A stretch of DNA of 39,838 nucleotides, from contig JANQNM010000029.1 of assembly GCA_028279625.1 (NCBI GenBank), positions 1 through 39,838 of the forward strand, written 5' to 3'. The translations under genes and the position numbers were made by a program. This stretch comes from Candidatus Nitrosopumilus sp. (lineage in GTDB: Archaea > Thermoproteota > Nitrososphaeria > Nitrososphaerales > Nitrosopumilaceae). The notes beneath the pieces are model-generated. The model did no database searches. It saw only the letters and a program-made list of their open reading frames with translations, and was not told the DNA's origin. Below are positions 15,280 to 24,072 of the stretch, piece after piece; position 1 is the first letter of the stretch; every line of letters begins with the position of its first letter.

Positions 15280-15984
15280 CTATTTTTCTAATTCAGAATC
15301 AAAAATTATTACAAATGACTCGTATGGCTTTGCTCCAAAAACTGATGTGACTTTGCCATCAGGCCCAATCACAAAAAATGCAGGAGTTCCTGTTAGTTCA
15401 AGAGATCTTGCATCCTCGTTGCTTGCCAGAATTTTTTGAGAATGATTTCCATTTGTCATGCATTCAGACCACTGATCAATGTCTAGTCCAATTTCTTGAG
15501 CAAATCTCAGAAGATTCTCAGATGATGCCCATCCATTATTTTCTCCAGTCCAGTTTGTATACAAAATATCATGATATTCCCAAAACATTCCTTGATCATC
15601 AGCACAATGTGCTCCATGAGATGCATTTACTGAATCAGGTCCAATGATATTGTAATCTTTGAAGATCATCTTGACTTTTCCAGTTTCAACATAGTTCTTC
15701 AAAATATTATCTTCAGTAGTATGGAAAAATACATTACAAAAATGACATTGATAATCACCAAATTCAACTAATGTTATTGGAGCATTAGGATCCCCTAGGA
15801 CTGGTGAGCCATTATCTACAAATGTCTCTATTGTAACTTTTGGAGGACCAGCTTGCTGAATTGTTGGAGTAGGTTCTAACACTAATTCGGGTTCATTTGA
15901 AATTCCTTGAAATCCAAAAAACACTATAATGATTACTACTGCTGAAATCCCTGCACCAATTGCAATTGAAGGACCATGAATCAA
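15280..15984 (-). CDS. Membrane-anchored DsbA-like thiol-disulfide oxidoreductase
   Basis: The 234-aa protein has an N-terminal hydrophobic anchor (about residues 6-26), a Pro-rich linker and a DsbA/Thioredoxin_4 domain. The domain has VEFGDYQCHFCNVF (redox CHFC at Cys80 and Cys83), the helical insertion with AHCADDQGMFWEYHDILY, and the cis-proline loop TGTPAFFV near residue 195. Such proteins introduce or reshuffle disulfides outside the cytoplasmic membrane, and archaea of this group carry several. The start codon is TTG at 15984; a hydrophobic helix directly after it supports the call. The gene follows the secreted protein at 16023 by 38 bases on the same strand. It may work with the CcdA/thioredoxin pair at 2.8-4.6 kb, though that is inference. 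Confidence 0.88.
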   Translation of the reverse strand: MIHGPSIAIGAGISAVVIIIVFFGFQGISNEPELVLEPTPTIQQAGPPKVTIETFVDNGSPVLGDPNAPITLVEFGDYQCHFCNVFFHTTEDNILKNYVETGKVKMIFKDYNIIGPDSVNASHGAHCADDQGMFWEYHDILYTNWTGENNGWASSENLLRFAQEIGLDIDQWSECMTNGNHSQKILASNEDARSLELTGTPAFFVIGPDGKVTSVFGAKPYESFVIIFDSELEK

Positions 15985-16022
15985 TATTGTTCAGATATTT
16001 TTTCTACATTTAGTGTTTTGCA

Positions 16023-16739
16023 CTATGGAGATGATTTTCCATCAGGAGGTGCTCCTAGACTAAATATCTGTAAAATTTTAGAACCTTGTGAATCATCATC
16101 TTCAGCATTTATAGTAACTGTAAAAGTTTCTCTTGATCTTTCAGGAATATAAAATTCTGTTTGAAAAAATCCCTTTTCATTTGTTGTTCCGTTATCTGAA
16201 AACACTTGTTGATTTTCTTGATCAGTAATAATTACTTCTATGTTGACATTTGGAGCAAATCCTTGATTTAGATAATAATCATTTAGTTTGTTTTGAGTTT
16301 TATCATATATTTTCAGATCAATCTGAGCAAATTTCTTTTCATAAACTCTTTGAGAGTATTGAACTAAAATTGAAATGTCTTCATTTTTTTCACTAACCAT
16401 TTCAGATTTCTCAGATGCTTTTCTGTCAAAATCTAAATCAACAAAATTTCCACCAATAAAGATCATTCCTCTAGTTACAACCTCTTCTTCAACTACTTTA
16501 GAATAGGTCAAATATGGAAATCCTTCAATAGTTTGTCCTGAAACACGTACAATATCTCCATAGAAAAATTCCCTTATAGTGATATCATTACTAATATGAA
16601 ACTGATTCTCAGAAGTAAAGAGATTCCCTGTTTGCAGAAAATCTATTTCATTGAGAGGGTCTATTTGTGCAAAAACTAATTCTGTTGAAAATAGTCCAAT
16701 TATGAAAAAAGACACTGTCAAAAGTAGATAAAAATTCAT
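16023..16739 (-). CDS. Secreted protein with C-terminal Ig-like domain, unknown role
   Basis: The 238-aa product has a clear signal peptide (FYLLLTVSFFIIGLFSTELVFA, cleavage probably before QIDPL). A beta-rich mature region includes a possible OB-like strand set (FFYGDIVRVSGQTIEGFPYLTYSKV). The C-terminal domain from about residue 160 (VNIEVIITDQENQQVFSDNGTTNEKGFFQTEFYIPE) reads like the macroglobulin MG2 or carboxypeptidase-regulatory Ig-like fold found in surface proteins. I do not recognise a specific family. It is divergent from the response-regulator gene, with only 72 bases between starts, and lies upstream of the DsbA-like gene on the same strand. Confidence 0.7.
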   Translation of the reverse strand: MNFYLLLTVSFFIIGLFSTELVFAQIDPLNEIDFLQTGNLFTSENQFHISNDITIREFFYGDIVRVSGQTIEGFPYLTYSKVVEEEVVTRGMIFIGGNFVDLDFDRKASEKSEMVSEKNEDISILVQYSQRVYEKKFAQIDLKIYDKTQNKLNDYYLNQGFAPNVNIEVIITDQENQQVFSDNGTTNEKGFFQTEFYIPERSRETFTVTINAEDDDSQGSKILQIFSLGAPPDGKSSP

Positions 16740-16811
16740 TGTTTGTGGTCAAAATTAGCAGTCTTTATTTTATAAACAATTTTTATCATAGGTTAGAGGG
16801 GAAGAACAACA

Positions 16812-17768
16812 ATGAGCACAAAAGAGGATGTATTGATTGTAGAGGACAGTCCTGCTATTGGAATGCTTCTCAAAAGTTATCTGGAAAAGTTAGATTATAC
16901 AAAAATTCATACCTGTGACACAGGTTCTGTAGCCATTAAAACATTCAATGATTTGGTGAGTGAAAACAAACAACCTATTGTTCTGCTAGATTATATGCTC
17001 CCAGATATGGATGCACGTTCTGTTTTGACACAAATGCTTGAGATTCAACCTAATGCCCGAGTTATTTTAGAAACAGCTACAGAAAAAGAAGATGAAGGCA
17101 TCAAAGAGTTGATTCGTTTAGGTGTTTATCAGTATCTTGAAAAACCTATTCGATTTGAAAAATTAAAAGAAACAATTGAAACAATAGAAAAAGAACAATC
17201 ATTCTTTGCAAAAGAATCCGAACAAGTAGAAATGCTAAAAGAAGCTGAACAACAAGCTGAAGAGAAACTTTTTGAACAAATTAATTTTATTTTAAAATCT
17301 GCAAATCAAATTACATTAAACAAAATAATTGGAATACTAGGGTTTTCTGATGATTCAATATCTGACTATCTTCAAAAATTGCAACAAGAAGGAAAAATAA
17401 TTGAGTTAGGTGAGAAAAAAGAATTAGCGTGCAATCAATGTGATTCAGTAAGAACCTCTCAGATTTTTTATTGTCCAAGTTGTAAAAGTACCAATTTTCG
17501 GTTAGGAAAATTAATTGAATGCTATGATTGTGGAAATATTTCTGAAGAAAGTACATATGAAAATGATGTATGTCCCAGTTGTAAAAAAGAAATTAAGGCA
17601 TTAGGTGTAGATTATAGAGTAATGCAAAATCATTACATTTGCAATGAATGCAAAGACTTCTTCCCGGAAATTTCTACTGAATACATGTGTTTAAAATGTG
17701 AACACAAATTCAAATTAGAAGATGCGCATTGGAGGTCTAGTGTTAATTATAAAGTCACTAATATGTGA
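16812..17768 (+). CDS. Response regulator with winged-helix linker and zinc-ribbon output
   Basis: The 318-aa protein starts with a CheY-like receiver (about residues 5-125): acidic pair Glu11-Asp12, phospho-acceptor Asp60 in VLLDYMLPD, Thr in ETATE and Lys in LEKPIRF. A helical linker rich in Glu and Gln (about 128-160) leads to a small winged-helix-like segment (ITLNKIIGILGFSDDSISDYLQKLQQEGKIIELG). Three paired-Cys zinc motifs follow: CNQC...CPSC, CYDC...CPSC and CNEC...CLKC. I infer a phosphorylation-controlled regulator whose zinc ribbons contact DNA, RNA or another protein. No histidine kinase is nearby. A purine-rich GAGGGG lies about 12 bases before the ATG. The 3' end overlaps the convergent deacetylase-like gene by 11 bases. 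Confidence 0.88.
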   Translation: MSTKEDVLIVEDSPAIGMLLKSYLEKLDYTKIHTCDTGSVAIKTFNDLVSENKQPIVLLDYMLPDMDARSVLTQMLEIQPNARVILETATEKEDEGIKELIRLGVYQYLEKPIRFEKLKETIETIEKEQSFFAKESEQVEMLKEAEQQAEEKLFEQINFILKSANQITLNKIIGILGFSDDSISDYLQKLQQEGKIIELGEKKELACNQCDSVRTSQIFYCPSCKSTNFRLGKLIECYDCGNISEESTYENDVCPSCKKEIKALGVDYRVMQNHYICNECKDFFPEISTEYMCLKCEHKFKLEDAHWRSSVNYKVTNM

Positions 17769-20457
17769 TAATTCCTTCTTTGACTAGAAATTCAATTCCT
17801 TGAACAAATGTTTCATCATCTATAGAGTCATCAGCCCACCATCCAGCGTTATTTTTTATCCATGAAGGAACATTTCTTTCAGTAGATGGGGTCTTAGATT
17901 CTTCAGACACTGTGATAATTCCTTCTTTGACTAGAAATTCAATTCCTTGAACAAATGTTTCATCATCTATAGAGCCATCAGCCCACCATCCAGCGTTATT
18001 TTTTATCCATGAAGGAACTTGCGGAACAAAATTGGAATTAATTTCTCCAATTGAAACAATTTTGATTTGTTTTTTCTTCAATTCTCCAATTAATCTCTTT
18101 AATTCATCTAATTGTTCTGAATTTACAGAATTTGTATAAGTTGAATTCTCAATAGTAGAAAATTCTTGTGCATGAATTGAAATTACTGCAAATCCAAAAT
18201 TATTGATACTTTGAATTGATTCATCCAGTGTTCTCTTGCTAGTTAGTCCTTCAAAGAGATTTGTTGATGCATCGTACTTCCCGGTTGCTGTTGTCTGTGG
18301 AAATCTATAGAATGTTTGATCTTTGAATTCAAATGGAGGTTCATCACCTGTATGAATACTTGCACTGATGTGTGTGATGTTGTTTTCTTCTAGTATCTCA
18401 AATGTGTCTGAATTAAAATTATTGTTAGGTGGAATTAGCACATTAGTTTTCACACCAATTACTGATTCAATTGTGTTAATCGATTCTTTAAGATCTAGAT
18501 TCTGTTGATTTTTATCATAATCTGTATAGGATGTTAACCCTGTTCCTTTAGTTGCAATTTCAAGAACTTGATCATTTTCTATATCTGCTTTCACAAACTC
18601 TGTGATTTTAGGGTCATTTCCAAAGGCATCTGCAATAATTCCTACTGTAAGTGGGATGCTATTGTCCACAAATGTCTTCATTACCTCAATTTGAACATCA
18701 TTTAACCAGTAATCCTGAATGTCATCAAATCTAAACGCGACACAATTACAAGTCTCAGCTTCAGATATCTCTTCAATATCGTTAATTGGTTCAGCGTCAG
18801 GTTCAATATCAGCCTCAACAAATGGGGTTATTTCAGATATTTTTACTAGTATGGAATCCAATTTCTTGACTTCCTCTAATAACAAACCTAATTCATCTAT
18901 GGTGCTTTGATTTGGAATATCGTACTCTCCTTGTTCATTTAGTGCAAATTCTTGAGGATGCATCATTATTATGACATACCCGTCTTGATTGATTCCTTCA
19001 ATGATCTTCTCTAATATCTCTTCTTTTTCAAGTAATTTCCATTCTGTATCATTGTTGATCAATTTTGCTGTTTCAGTAATTGCAGGAACAATGTAAAATG
19101 AATCTTCATCAATACTTGCAAAATTATTTTCATTAACATGTGAACTCAGATATGAAAAACCATTACTTTTTAGAATTTCAATGGTTTGTTGATCATACAA
19201 GTTTTGTGGGGGAATGAATGATGTAGGTGTTACATCAAAGACTTCAGAAATCTTTTGATTTGTTTCTAAAACATATTGATTTTGTTTTTCTGTACTCTGT
19301 TCTGTCAAAATATCATTATTCCAACTATGATTTGCAATTTCGATATTCCCACTTTGAATATTTTCTTCTAAAACAGATGTTATTCTCTTATCTTCTCCAA
19401 TCAAACTGCCAATTACTCCCACTGTTAGTGGAACATTTTTTTCTGCAAATAGATTAATTAATTCAACTTGTGTGTCTGCTAACCAATAATCTTGAACATC
19501 ATCTAATCTAAATGAAATACAATTACACGAATAAAATGGACTTTGTTGTTCTACTATAATTTCAGAATTTTTGAAAATATTGAATTTGTTTACTTCTCCT
19601 GTAATGTGAATTATAGTCTCAGGCCACAAATTGTCCTCTTTTTCAAAATTTGTAGCTATTTTTGCAACATATGTGCCTGATTTTAGGTTAGAAAATTGTG
19701 CATCTCCTCTAAAATTAACATCTTTTGAAATAATTTCTTCTCCTTGTAAATTAGTCAAAATCACTTCATATTCTCCATCATAAGAAGTAATTTTCTTTGA
19801 GCCTTGGAATAAATTAACTGAGAATAACTCTTCAACAATTTCAGGAATGTTTGTTACAATTTTTTGTTCATCTGAAATTCCTGGTTGAATTTTTATTGGA
19901 TGGAGTGATTTTAAAAATAAATCTTCCAAGTAAATATCTGCAATATAATAATCATCTTGATTAGTTGTTGATTGAATCCAATATCTTGTTGTTTGTCCTA
20001 CGTCATTTGTTTGTCCTCTTCTCTGTTCAGTATTGTCTGATGATTTTAGAATTACTGTTGCATCTTCAATTGGAGTTAGACCATCTTCGTAATACACTTC
20101 AAATAAAATTCCTCCAGCAAGTGGTATGTTGATGTCAATTTTTTCAGGATTGTTTTCTAGTTGAACATATCCTACATCTGCATAAACTCCATTTGCATAC
20201 ACTTCAATTTTATACCTGTGATTTTTTTCAACTGAAATAAAATCAGGGTTTGATGTCAATGTTTTTTCTAAAATTGGTTCTTTTTCAAAATCTTGGAAAA
20301 CTAATAACCTCATTCCATTGTAATCTACTCTGTCGCCATTCGTGTACTTTATCTCAACTTCGATTGTCTGTGAATCTTCAGCAAATACATCATTAATTGT
20401 AAAAATGGTTACAAAAAGAAAAATTGTCATGAGTGGAATACTTTTATTTATTTTCAT
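17758..20457 (-). CDS. Secreted protein with two polysaccharide-deacetylase folds and two WIKNNAGWW modules
   Basis: The 899-aa protein has a signal peptide (residues 1-26, ending VFA), Ig/CNA-B-like beta domains (about 30-300), two NodB-type deacetylase folds (about 310-560 and 570-800) and two C-terminal 35-residue modules (about 815-850 and 864-899). Both folds start with CNC followed by FRLDD or FRFDD and QDYWL, the counterpart of the metal-binding Asp pair. The first keeps EIANHSWNND, so the His of HSxxH is present but the second His is Asn. In the second fold the same place reads EIATKGTG with no His. At least the second fold is probably catalytically dead. It starts one base after the GT2 gene, so both form an operon. 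Role in trimming, binding or anchoring an exopolysaccharide is inferred. Confidence 0.85.
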   Translation of the reverse strand: MKINKSIPLMTIFLFVTIFTINDVFAEDSQTIEVEIKYTNGDRVDYNGMRLLVFQDFEKEPILEKTLTSNPDFISVEKNHRYKIEVYANGVYADVGYVQLENNPEKIDINIPLAGGILFEVYYEDGLTPIEDATVILKSSDNTEQRRGQTNDVGQTTRYWIQSTTNQDDYYIADIYLEDLFLKSLHPIKIQPGISDEQKIVTNIPEIVEELFSVNLFQGSKKITSYDGEYEVILTNLQGEEIISKDVNFRGDAQFSNLKSGTYVAKIATNFEKEDNLWPETIIHITGEVNKFNIFKNSEIIVEQQSPFYSCNCISFRLDDVQDYWLADTQVELINLFAEKNVPLTVGVIGSLIGEDKRITSVLEENIQSGNIEIANHSWNNDILTEQSTEKQNQYVLETNQKISEVFDVTPTSFIPPQNLYDQQTIEILKSNGFSYLSSHVNENNFASIDEDSFYIVPAITETAKLINNDTEWKLLEKEEILEKIIEGINQDGYVIIMMHPQEFALNEQGEYDIPNQSTIDELGLLLEEVKKLDSILVKISEITPFVEADIEPDAEPINDIEEISEAETCNCVAFRFDDIQDYWLNDVQIEVMKTFVDNSIPLTVGIIADAFGNDPKITEFVKADIENDQVLEIATKGTGLTSYTDYDKNQQNLDLKESINTIESVIGVKTNVLIPPNNNFNSDTFEILEENNITHISASIHTGDEPPFEFKDQTFYRFPQTTATGKYDASTNLFEGLTSKRTLDESIQSINNFGFAVISIHAQEFSTIENSTYTNSVNSEQLDELKRLIGELKKKQIKIVSIGEINSNFVPQVPSWIKNNAGWWADGSIDDETFVQGIEFLVKEGIITVSEESKTPSTERNVPSWIKNNAGWWADDSIDDETFVQGIEFLVKEGIITY
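17764..18018. repeat. Near-identical tandem duplication encoding the WIKNNAGWW module
   Basis: Two 108-base copies (17764-17871 and 17911-18018) are offset by 147 bases, a whole number of codons. They differ at one position by my reading, T at 17828 against C at 17975, which changes Asp to Gly. Each encodes VPSWIKNNAGWWAD, then SIDDETFVQGIEFLVKEGIIT. The near-identity at DNA level, including silent positions, indicates a recent duplication or gene conversion. Confidence 0.9.
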
Positions 20458-20458
20458 G

Positions 20459-22279
20459 CTATACTCCTATTCTTTTTGCACTTGTCCAAATAGCTTTCTT
20501 ATTACTTAATTGTTCAATCATTGCTTTAATCAATAATGCATCAATGAGTTGTTTGAATCCAAATACAAGGAAAATAGCATGCCACGCCAACTTTGGATCC
20601 TCCCCATCAATTCGAATTGCCAATAATGTCATCAAGTAATGCACTACTATGAAAATCCCTGTAATTTGTAAAACATACCATCCATCTCCCAGGGCAACTC
20701 CGACTATGGCATTAATTGCAGAAATAAAGCCAACAATTGGGGTTACAACCATGCCTAAGAATAGATAAGGCAATGACAATCTCTGCAAATATCCGAATCT
20801 AGGGTTTGTCAGTGCGTCTGAATGTCGTTTTAGAACCTGGATATTTCCTCTGTACCATCTTTTTCTTTGTGCGATAAAGTCTTTCAAAGTATTTGGAGCT
20901 TCAGTATATGCTGTAGCTTTTGAGCTTCCTTGAGTGATTAATCCTGCTTTTAGAAGTTTTATGGTTTGATCAAAGTCTTCAACAATAGTATCTTTGCCAT
21001 ATGCCCCTGCTTCTTTGAGAAATGATTTTTTGAATGCACCCAAAGCTCCAGGAACAATTGTAATTGATCCAAAAATATCAAATGCTCTTCTAACAATTTG
21101 AATTCCTGTGATGTATTCTAATGCTTGACATTTTGTAATCCAATTAACTTGATTTCTGACTTTGATGTTTCCAGCTACTGCTGCAACATGTTCATTAATC
21201 TCAAATCCTTTAACAATTTCTTTTAATGAATTTCTTCCAATGATTGTATCTGCATCAACAATTACTATCACATCTCCTTTTGCATATACTAAACCGTAGT
21301 TTAATGCTGTAGCTTTTCCTCCGTTTTCTTTATGCAAAACTTGTATTTTGTCTTTGTATTGCATAGCTATTGATAATGTATTATCTGTACTTCCATCATC
21401 AACAAAAATAATCTCTTTGTTTGGATATTTTGTTTCTAACAAACCTTCAATAGTATTTGAAATTACTTTTTCTTCATTATAAGCTGGTATGATTACTGAA
21501 ATTTTCGGATAAGTTTTTGCATCTTTTTGTATTTCTTCTCTGTATTTACTTACTACTGCCATAGGAACAAATAACATTGTTGACCAAAACGAAATTGTCA
21601 TTGCCCATAACAAAATTATCCTGACAGGTGATTCCAGCAATGTATATCCTTCATATGCAATTAGTCCTGCAATAACAAATGGTGATCCTAACAACATTAT
21701 CAAAAACATTGACGGTGCACGCATTCCTGGTTTGTTTCTAGAGTACAGTTTTCCTGTTGCTCCTACTAGGTGGTATATGGTAATCACGCCACCAATACCC
21801 ATTGCTATGGTACTAAGTGAGCCCAAAATGAAATAAACACTAGTTGCAAGAAAGACAACAATTGTAATTGTCAAGCCAATTTGCACAGCATCAGGCTTAA
21901 TTTTTACAGGTTCTTCTTTTTCAATAATCTCTGTAATTTTATTTTGAATTTTAGGTATGCAATTTTCACAATACCAGGAATTTTGGTATCTTAAAGATTT
22001 TTCATATAATTTTATCTCTCTATTGCAGGTAGGACATTTTACTAAATTTGGATTCAAAAATATTGATTTGTCTTTTTTAGGAATTTGTTTTGGAATTTCT
22101 GGTTCAACTATGATGTCTAGAAAATCCAAATTTAGGATTTTTGCAAGGTATTGTTTATCTGAATTTAGAATTTCTCTATTTTTTTGAATTCTTTTTAACA
22201 AATATTGATTTCTTCCCAAATCTCCCTTGGATTGCTCCATAGCATCTGCTAGTCTTTCAATAAGGGAATTCTTGTCCAA
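20459..22279 (-). CDS. Processive family 2 glycosyltransferase with N-terminal zinc ribbon
   Basis: The 606-aa membrane protein has a helical N-terminal region, a CPTC (82-85) and CENC (104-107) zinc ribbon, several transmembrane helices (about 130-250), a GT2 catalytic domain (about 260-490) and C-terminal membrane helices. Catalytic motifs of the processive chitin/hyaluronan/PNAG synthase type are present: IPAYNEE, FVDDGSTDNT, IVDADTI, the acceptor EDFDQT and the product-binding QRKRWYRG. It probably makes and exports a beta-linked polysaccharide from a UDP-sugar. The next gene, one base downstream, is a secreted deacetylase-fold protein, the same pairing as IcaA/IcaB or PgaC/PgaB. The start is TTG 22279; an ATG occurs at residue 14. 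A cytoplasmic zinc ribbon fused to such a synthase is unusual. Confidence 0.9.
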   Translation of the reverse strand: MDKNSLIERLADAMEQSKGDLGRNQYLLKRIQKNREILNSDKQYLAKILNLDFLDIIVEPEIPKQIPKKDKSIFLNPNLVKCPTCNREIKLYEKSLRYQNSWYCENCIPKIQNKITEIIEKEEPVKIKPDAVQIGLTITIVVFLATSVYFILGSLSTIAMGIGGVITIYHLVGATGKLYSRNKPGMRAPSMFLIMLLGSPFVIAGLIAYEGYTLLESPVRIILLWAMTISFWSTMLFVPMAVVSKYREEIQKDAKTYPKISVIIPAYNEEKVISNTIEGLLETKYPNKEIIFVDDGSTDNTLSIAMQYKDKIQVLHKENGGKATALNYGLVYAKGDVIVIVDADTIIGRNSLKEIVKGFEINEHVAAVAGNIKVRNQVNWITKCQALEYITGIQIVRRAFDIFGSITIVPGALGAFKKSFLKEAGAYGKDTIVEDFDQTIKLLKAGLITQGSSKATAYTEAPNTLKDFIAQRKRWYRGNIQVLKRHSDALTNPRFGYLQRLSLPYLFLGMVVTPIVGFISAINAIVGVALGDGWYVLQITGIFIVVHYLMTLLAIRIDGEDPKLAWHAIFLVFGFKQLIDALLIKAMIEQLSNKKAIWTSAKRIGV

Positions 22280-22308
22280 TTTTTGTTGATTTTGATCCCT
22301 TTTTTGTG

Positions 22309-22317
22309 ATTATATGT
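22309..22317 (-). promoter_or_regulatory. Putative TATA box for the glycosyltransferase-deacetylase operon
   Basis: On the minus strand the sequence reads CATATAATC, about 34 bases before the TTG at 22279. This would give a leader of roughly 8 bases. It is called from composition and spacing alone. Confidence 0.4.
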
Positions 22318-22473
22318 GAGTCCGTCATCAAAATTTTCCTTTCAGTCTATTTTTTTGAGCATTGAAATTTTGAACTAATCTAACTAAATGCCTAAAAACT
22401 CCGTTTATTGGATTTCAATAAAATGGCAAAAGCTCCATTTATTTTTCAATTCAAGATATGGTAACCTGCAAGG

Positions 22474-22511
22474 CTGGTTTGCACGCCAAATACTGTTTAC
22501 CGAGTATTGGC
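22474..22511. repeat. Dispersed stem-loop element, copy 3
   Basis: It opens with CTGGTTTGCACGCCAA and closes with GTTTACCGAGTATTGGC, both identical to copy 1. The arms GCCAA (22485-22489) and TTGGC (22507-22511) pair. After a single-base bulge at 22490, TAC (22491-22493) pairs with GTA (22504-22506). It lies 17 bases beyond the PHA synthase stop codon, in the gap before the glycosyltransferase operon. Confidence 0.6.
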
Positions 22512-22527
22512 CAAGTATGCTAAACGG

Positions 22528-23892
22528 TTATGCAGCAAGAGTGATTTTTTCTACAGATTTTTGAGTTATGTTTTCATTTTTTGATTTTTCATGTAACCAT
22601 TGGGCAATTTTGGGCCAAAGAGTTTTTTGAGCATGTGTGCTAATACATAACCCAACATGTCCGCCCTCATACACCATTGTTGTTTTTTCAATACCTGAGG
22701 TATACCTGTCTAATTCCAATGTGGAGGCTGGTGAAACAAGATCATCTTTTTTGGCAACAACTGTAAGAACAGGAAAATCTATTTCCTTCAAATCAATTTT
22801 TTTGTCTAAAACTATCATCTCATTTTTTATCAAAGAATTATTTTTGTATCCGTCATTGATTATCTTTCTAAAATATTCCCCAGGAATTGGAGGGGTATTG
22901 TGTAACCATTTTTCCATGGCAAAGAAATTTTCTAGAAATGGTTTATCGTTAATTCTTTCTAGCATCCTAAAATATTTGTCAAAATTTCTTGAAGGATTTC
23001 TCATAATGAACCCTATGTCTAGAAATAGTGGATTCAAATGTCCAAACTCATCAATCATTCTGTCTGCATCAATGTCTTTTGCCCAAAGAGCTAAATGACT
23101 AGAATCTTTTGAAAAGTCAATTGGCGTAGCTAGAACTGCTAAATTTTTTATTTTTTCTTTGAATAATGTAGAGTATATCAAAGAAAGAATTCCTCCCCAA
23201 CAATATCCAATCATAGAGATTTTCTTTGAGTTTGTTTTCTCCTTGATGGCTTCGATTGAATCATCCAAACATCTAATGTAGTCATCAACAGTCATTATGT
23301 CGTCATTCGTGCCTGAATATCCCCAATGAATGACAAATACATCGAATCCTTGAGACATTAGGTTTTGAACCACACTTTTTTCAGGCATTAAATCCATGAT
23401 GTTGAATCGATTGATTTGAGCATAAACCAGAATCACAGGAACAGCATTTGAATTCTCATTCAAATAATGAATTAGTTCAATTTTCTTCTTAGAGTAAATA
23501 ACTTCAGAAGGAGTAGAGTTGGGATCATTTTCAATTTCTTTTGCAGATGGGAATCCGAACACATGTTTTCTAATATCATACGTAAATTGATCTATTTCAT
23601 TAACAGGAATTCCAAATTTTCTACAACTTTTTCTAAAATCAATTAAAGAATCAACATAATTCGAAAGAATTGATGTGAATCTCTTGCTTTTCAATTCCTT
23701 CTCATACGTTCTATCAAGATTGTGTAGCCATGATTCATAAATTGATTTTGAATCTATAATGCCTCTTGTCTCTTTTACTGTTTTTTTAAAAGTATCAAGA
23801 TGGATGTGGTTATAGTCTGTAAACAATCTGAACATATTTGAGAACAATTTGCCATTATCAACAATCATGTCAAACATAACATTTCCATTCAT
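22528..23892 (-). CDS. phaC: Polyhydroxyalkanoate synthase, class III-like PhaC
   Basis: The 454-aa alpha/beta-hydrolase-fold enzyme polymerises 3-hydroxyacyl-CoA into storage polyester. The lipase-like box is GYCWGG near residue 230, with Cys in place of Ser, as in PHA synthases. The other catalytic residues fit KKDDLVSP (Asp, near 384) and GGHVGL (His, near 410). Other marks are PVILVYAQINRF, VFVIHWGYSG and PIPGEYFR. Class III PhaC is usually about 360 residues; here about 90 extra N-terminal residues of helical, charged sequence are present. No phaE or PHA precursor gene is adjacent, so the extension might partly replace PhaE, or phaE lies elsewhere. ATG 23892 is the first of two close in-frame ATGs. 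Confidence 0.9.
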   Translation of the reverse strand: MNGNVMFDMIVDNGKLFSNMFRLFTDYNHIHLDTFKKTVKETRGIIDSKSIYESWLHNLDRTYEKELKSKRFTSILSNYVDSLIDFRKSCRKFGIPVNEIDQFTYDIRKHVFGFPSAKEIENDPNSTPSEVIYSKKKIELIHYLNENSNAVPVILVYAQINRFNIMDLMPEKSVVQNLMSQGFDVFVIHWGYSGTNDDIMTVDDYIRCLDDSIEAIKEKTNSKKISMIGYCWGGILSLIYSTLFKEKIKNLAVLATPIDFSKDSSHLALWAKDIDADRMIDEFGHLNPLFLDIGFIMRNPSRNFDKYFRMLERINDKPFLENFFAMEKWLHNTPPIPGEYFRKIINDGYKNNSLIKNEMIVLDKKIDLKEIDFPVLTVVAKKDDLVSPASTLELDRYTSGIEKTTMVYEGGHVGLCISTHAQKTLWPKIAQWLHEKSKNENITQKSVEKITLAA

Positions 23893-24072
23893 GAAATAAT
23901 CAAGTCACGAACCTATAAACCAAAATTGCATATTGATTACATGGATTACTTTTGATTCCAAAAAACTATGAAAGAATTTCTGACATACAAAAGATCTATA
24001 GAGATTGTAATCCTAGTAAATATTTGAAAAACCATACTTTATCGTTAAACATCTGAGTAACTTCTTCATCAC

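Noticed and set aside
23968-24027. Plus-strand 19-codon frame starting MKEFLTYK
   Set aside because: It is very short, without a motif or supporting start signal.
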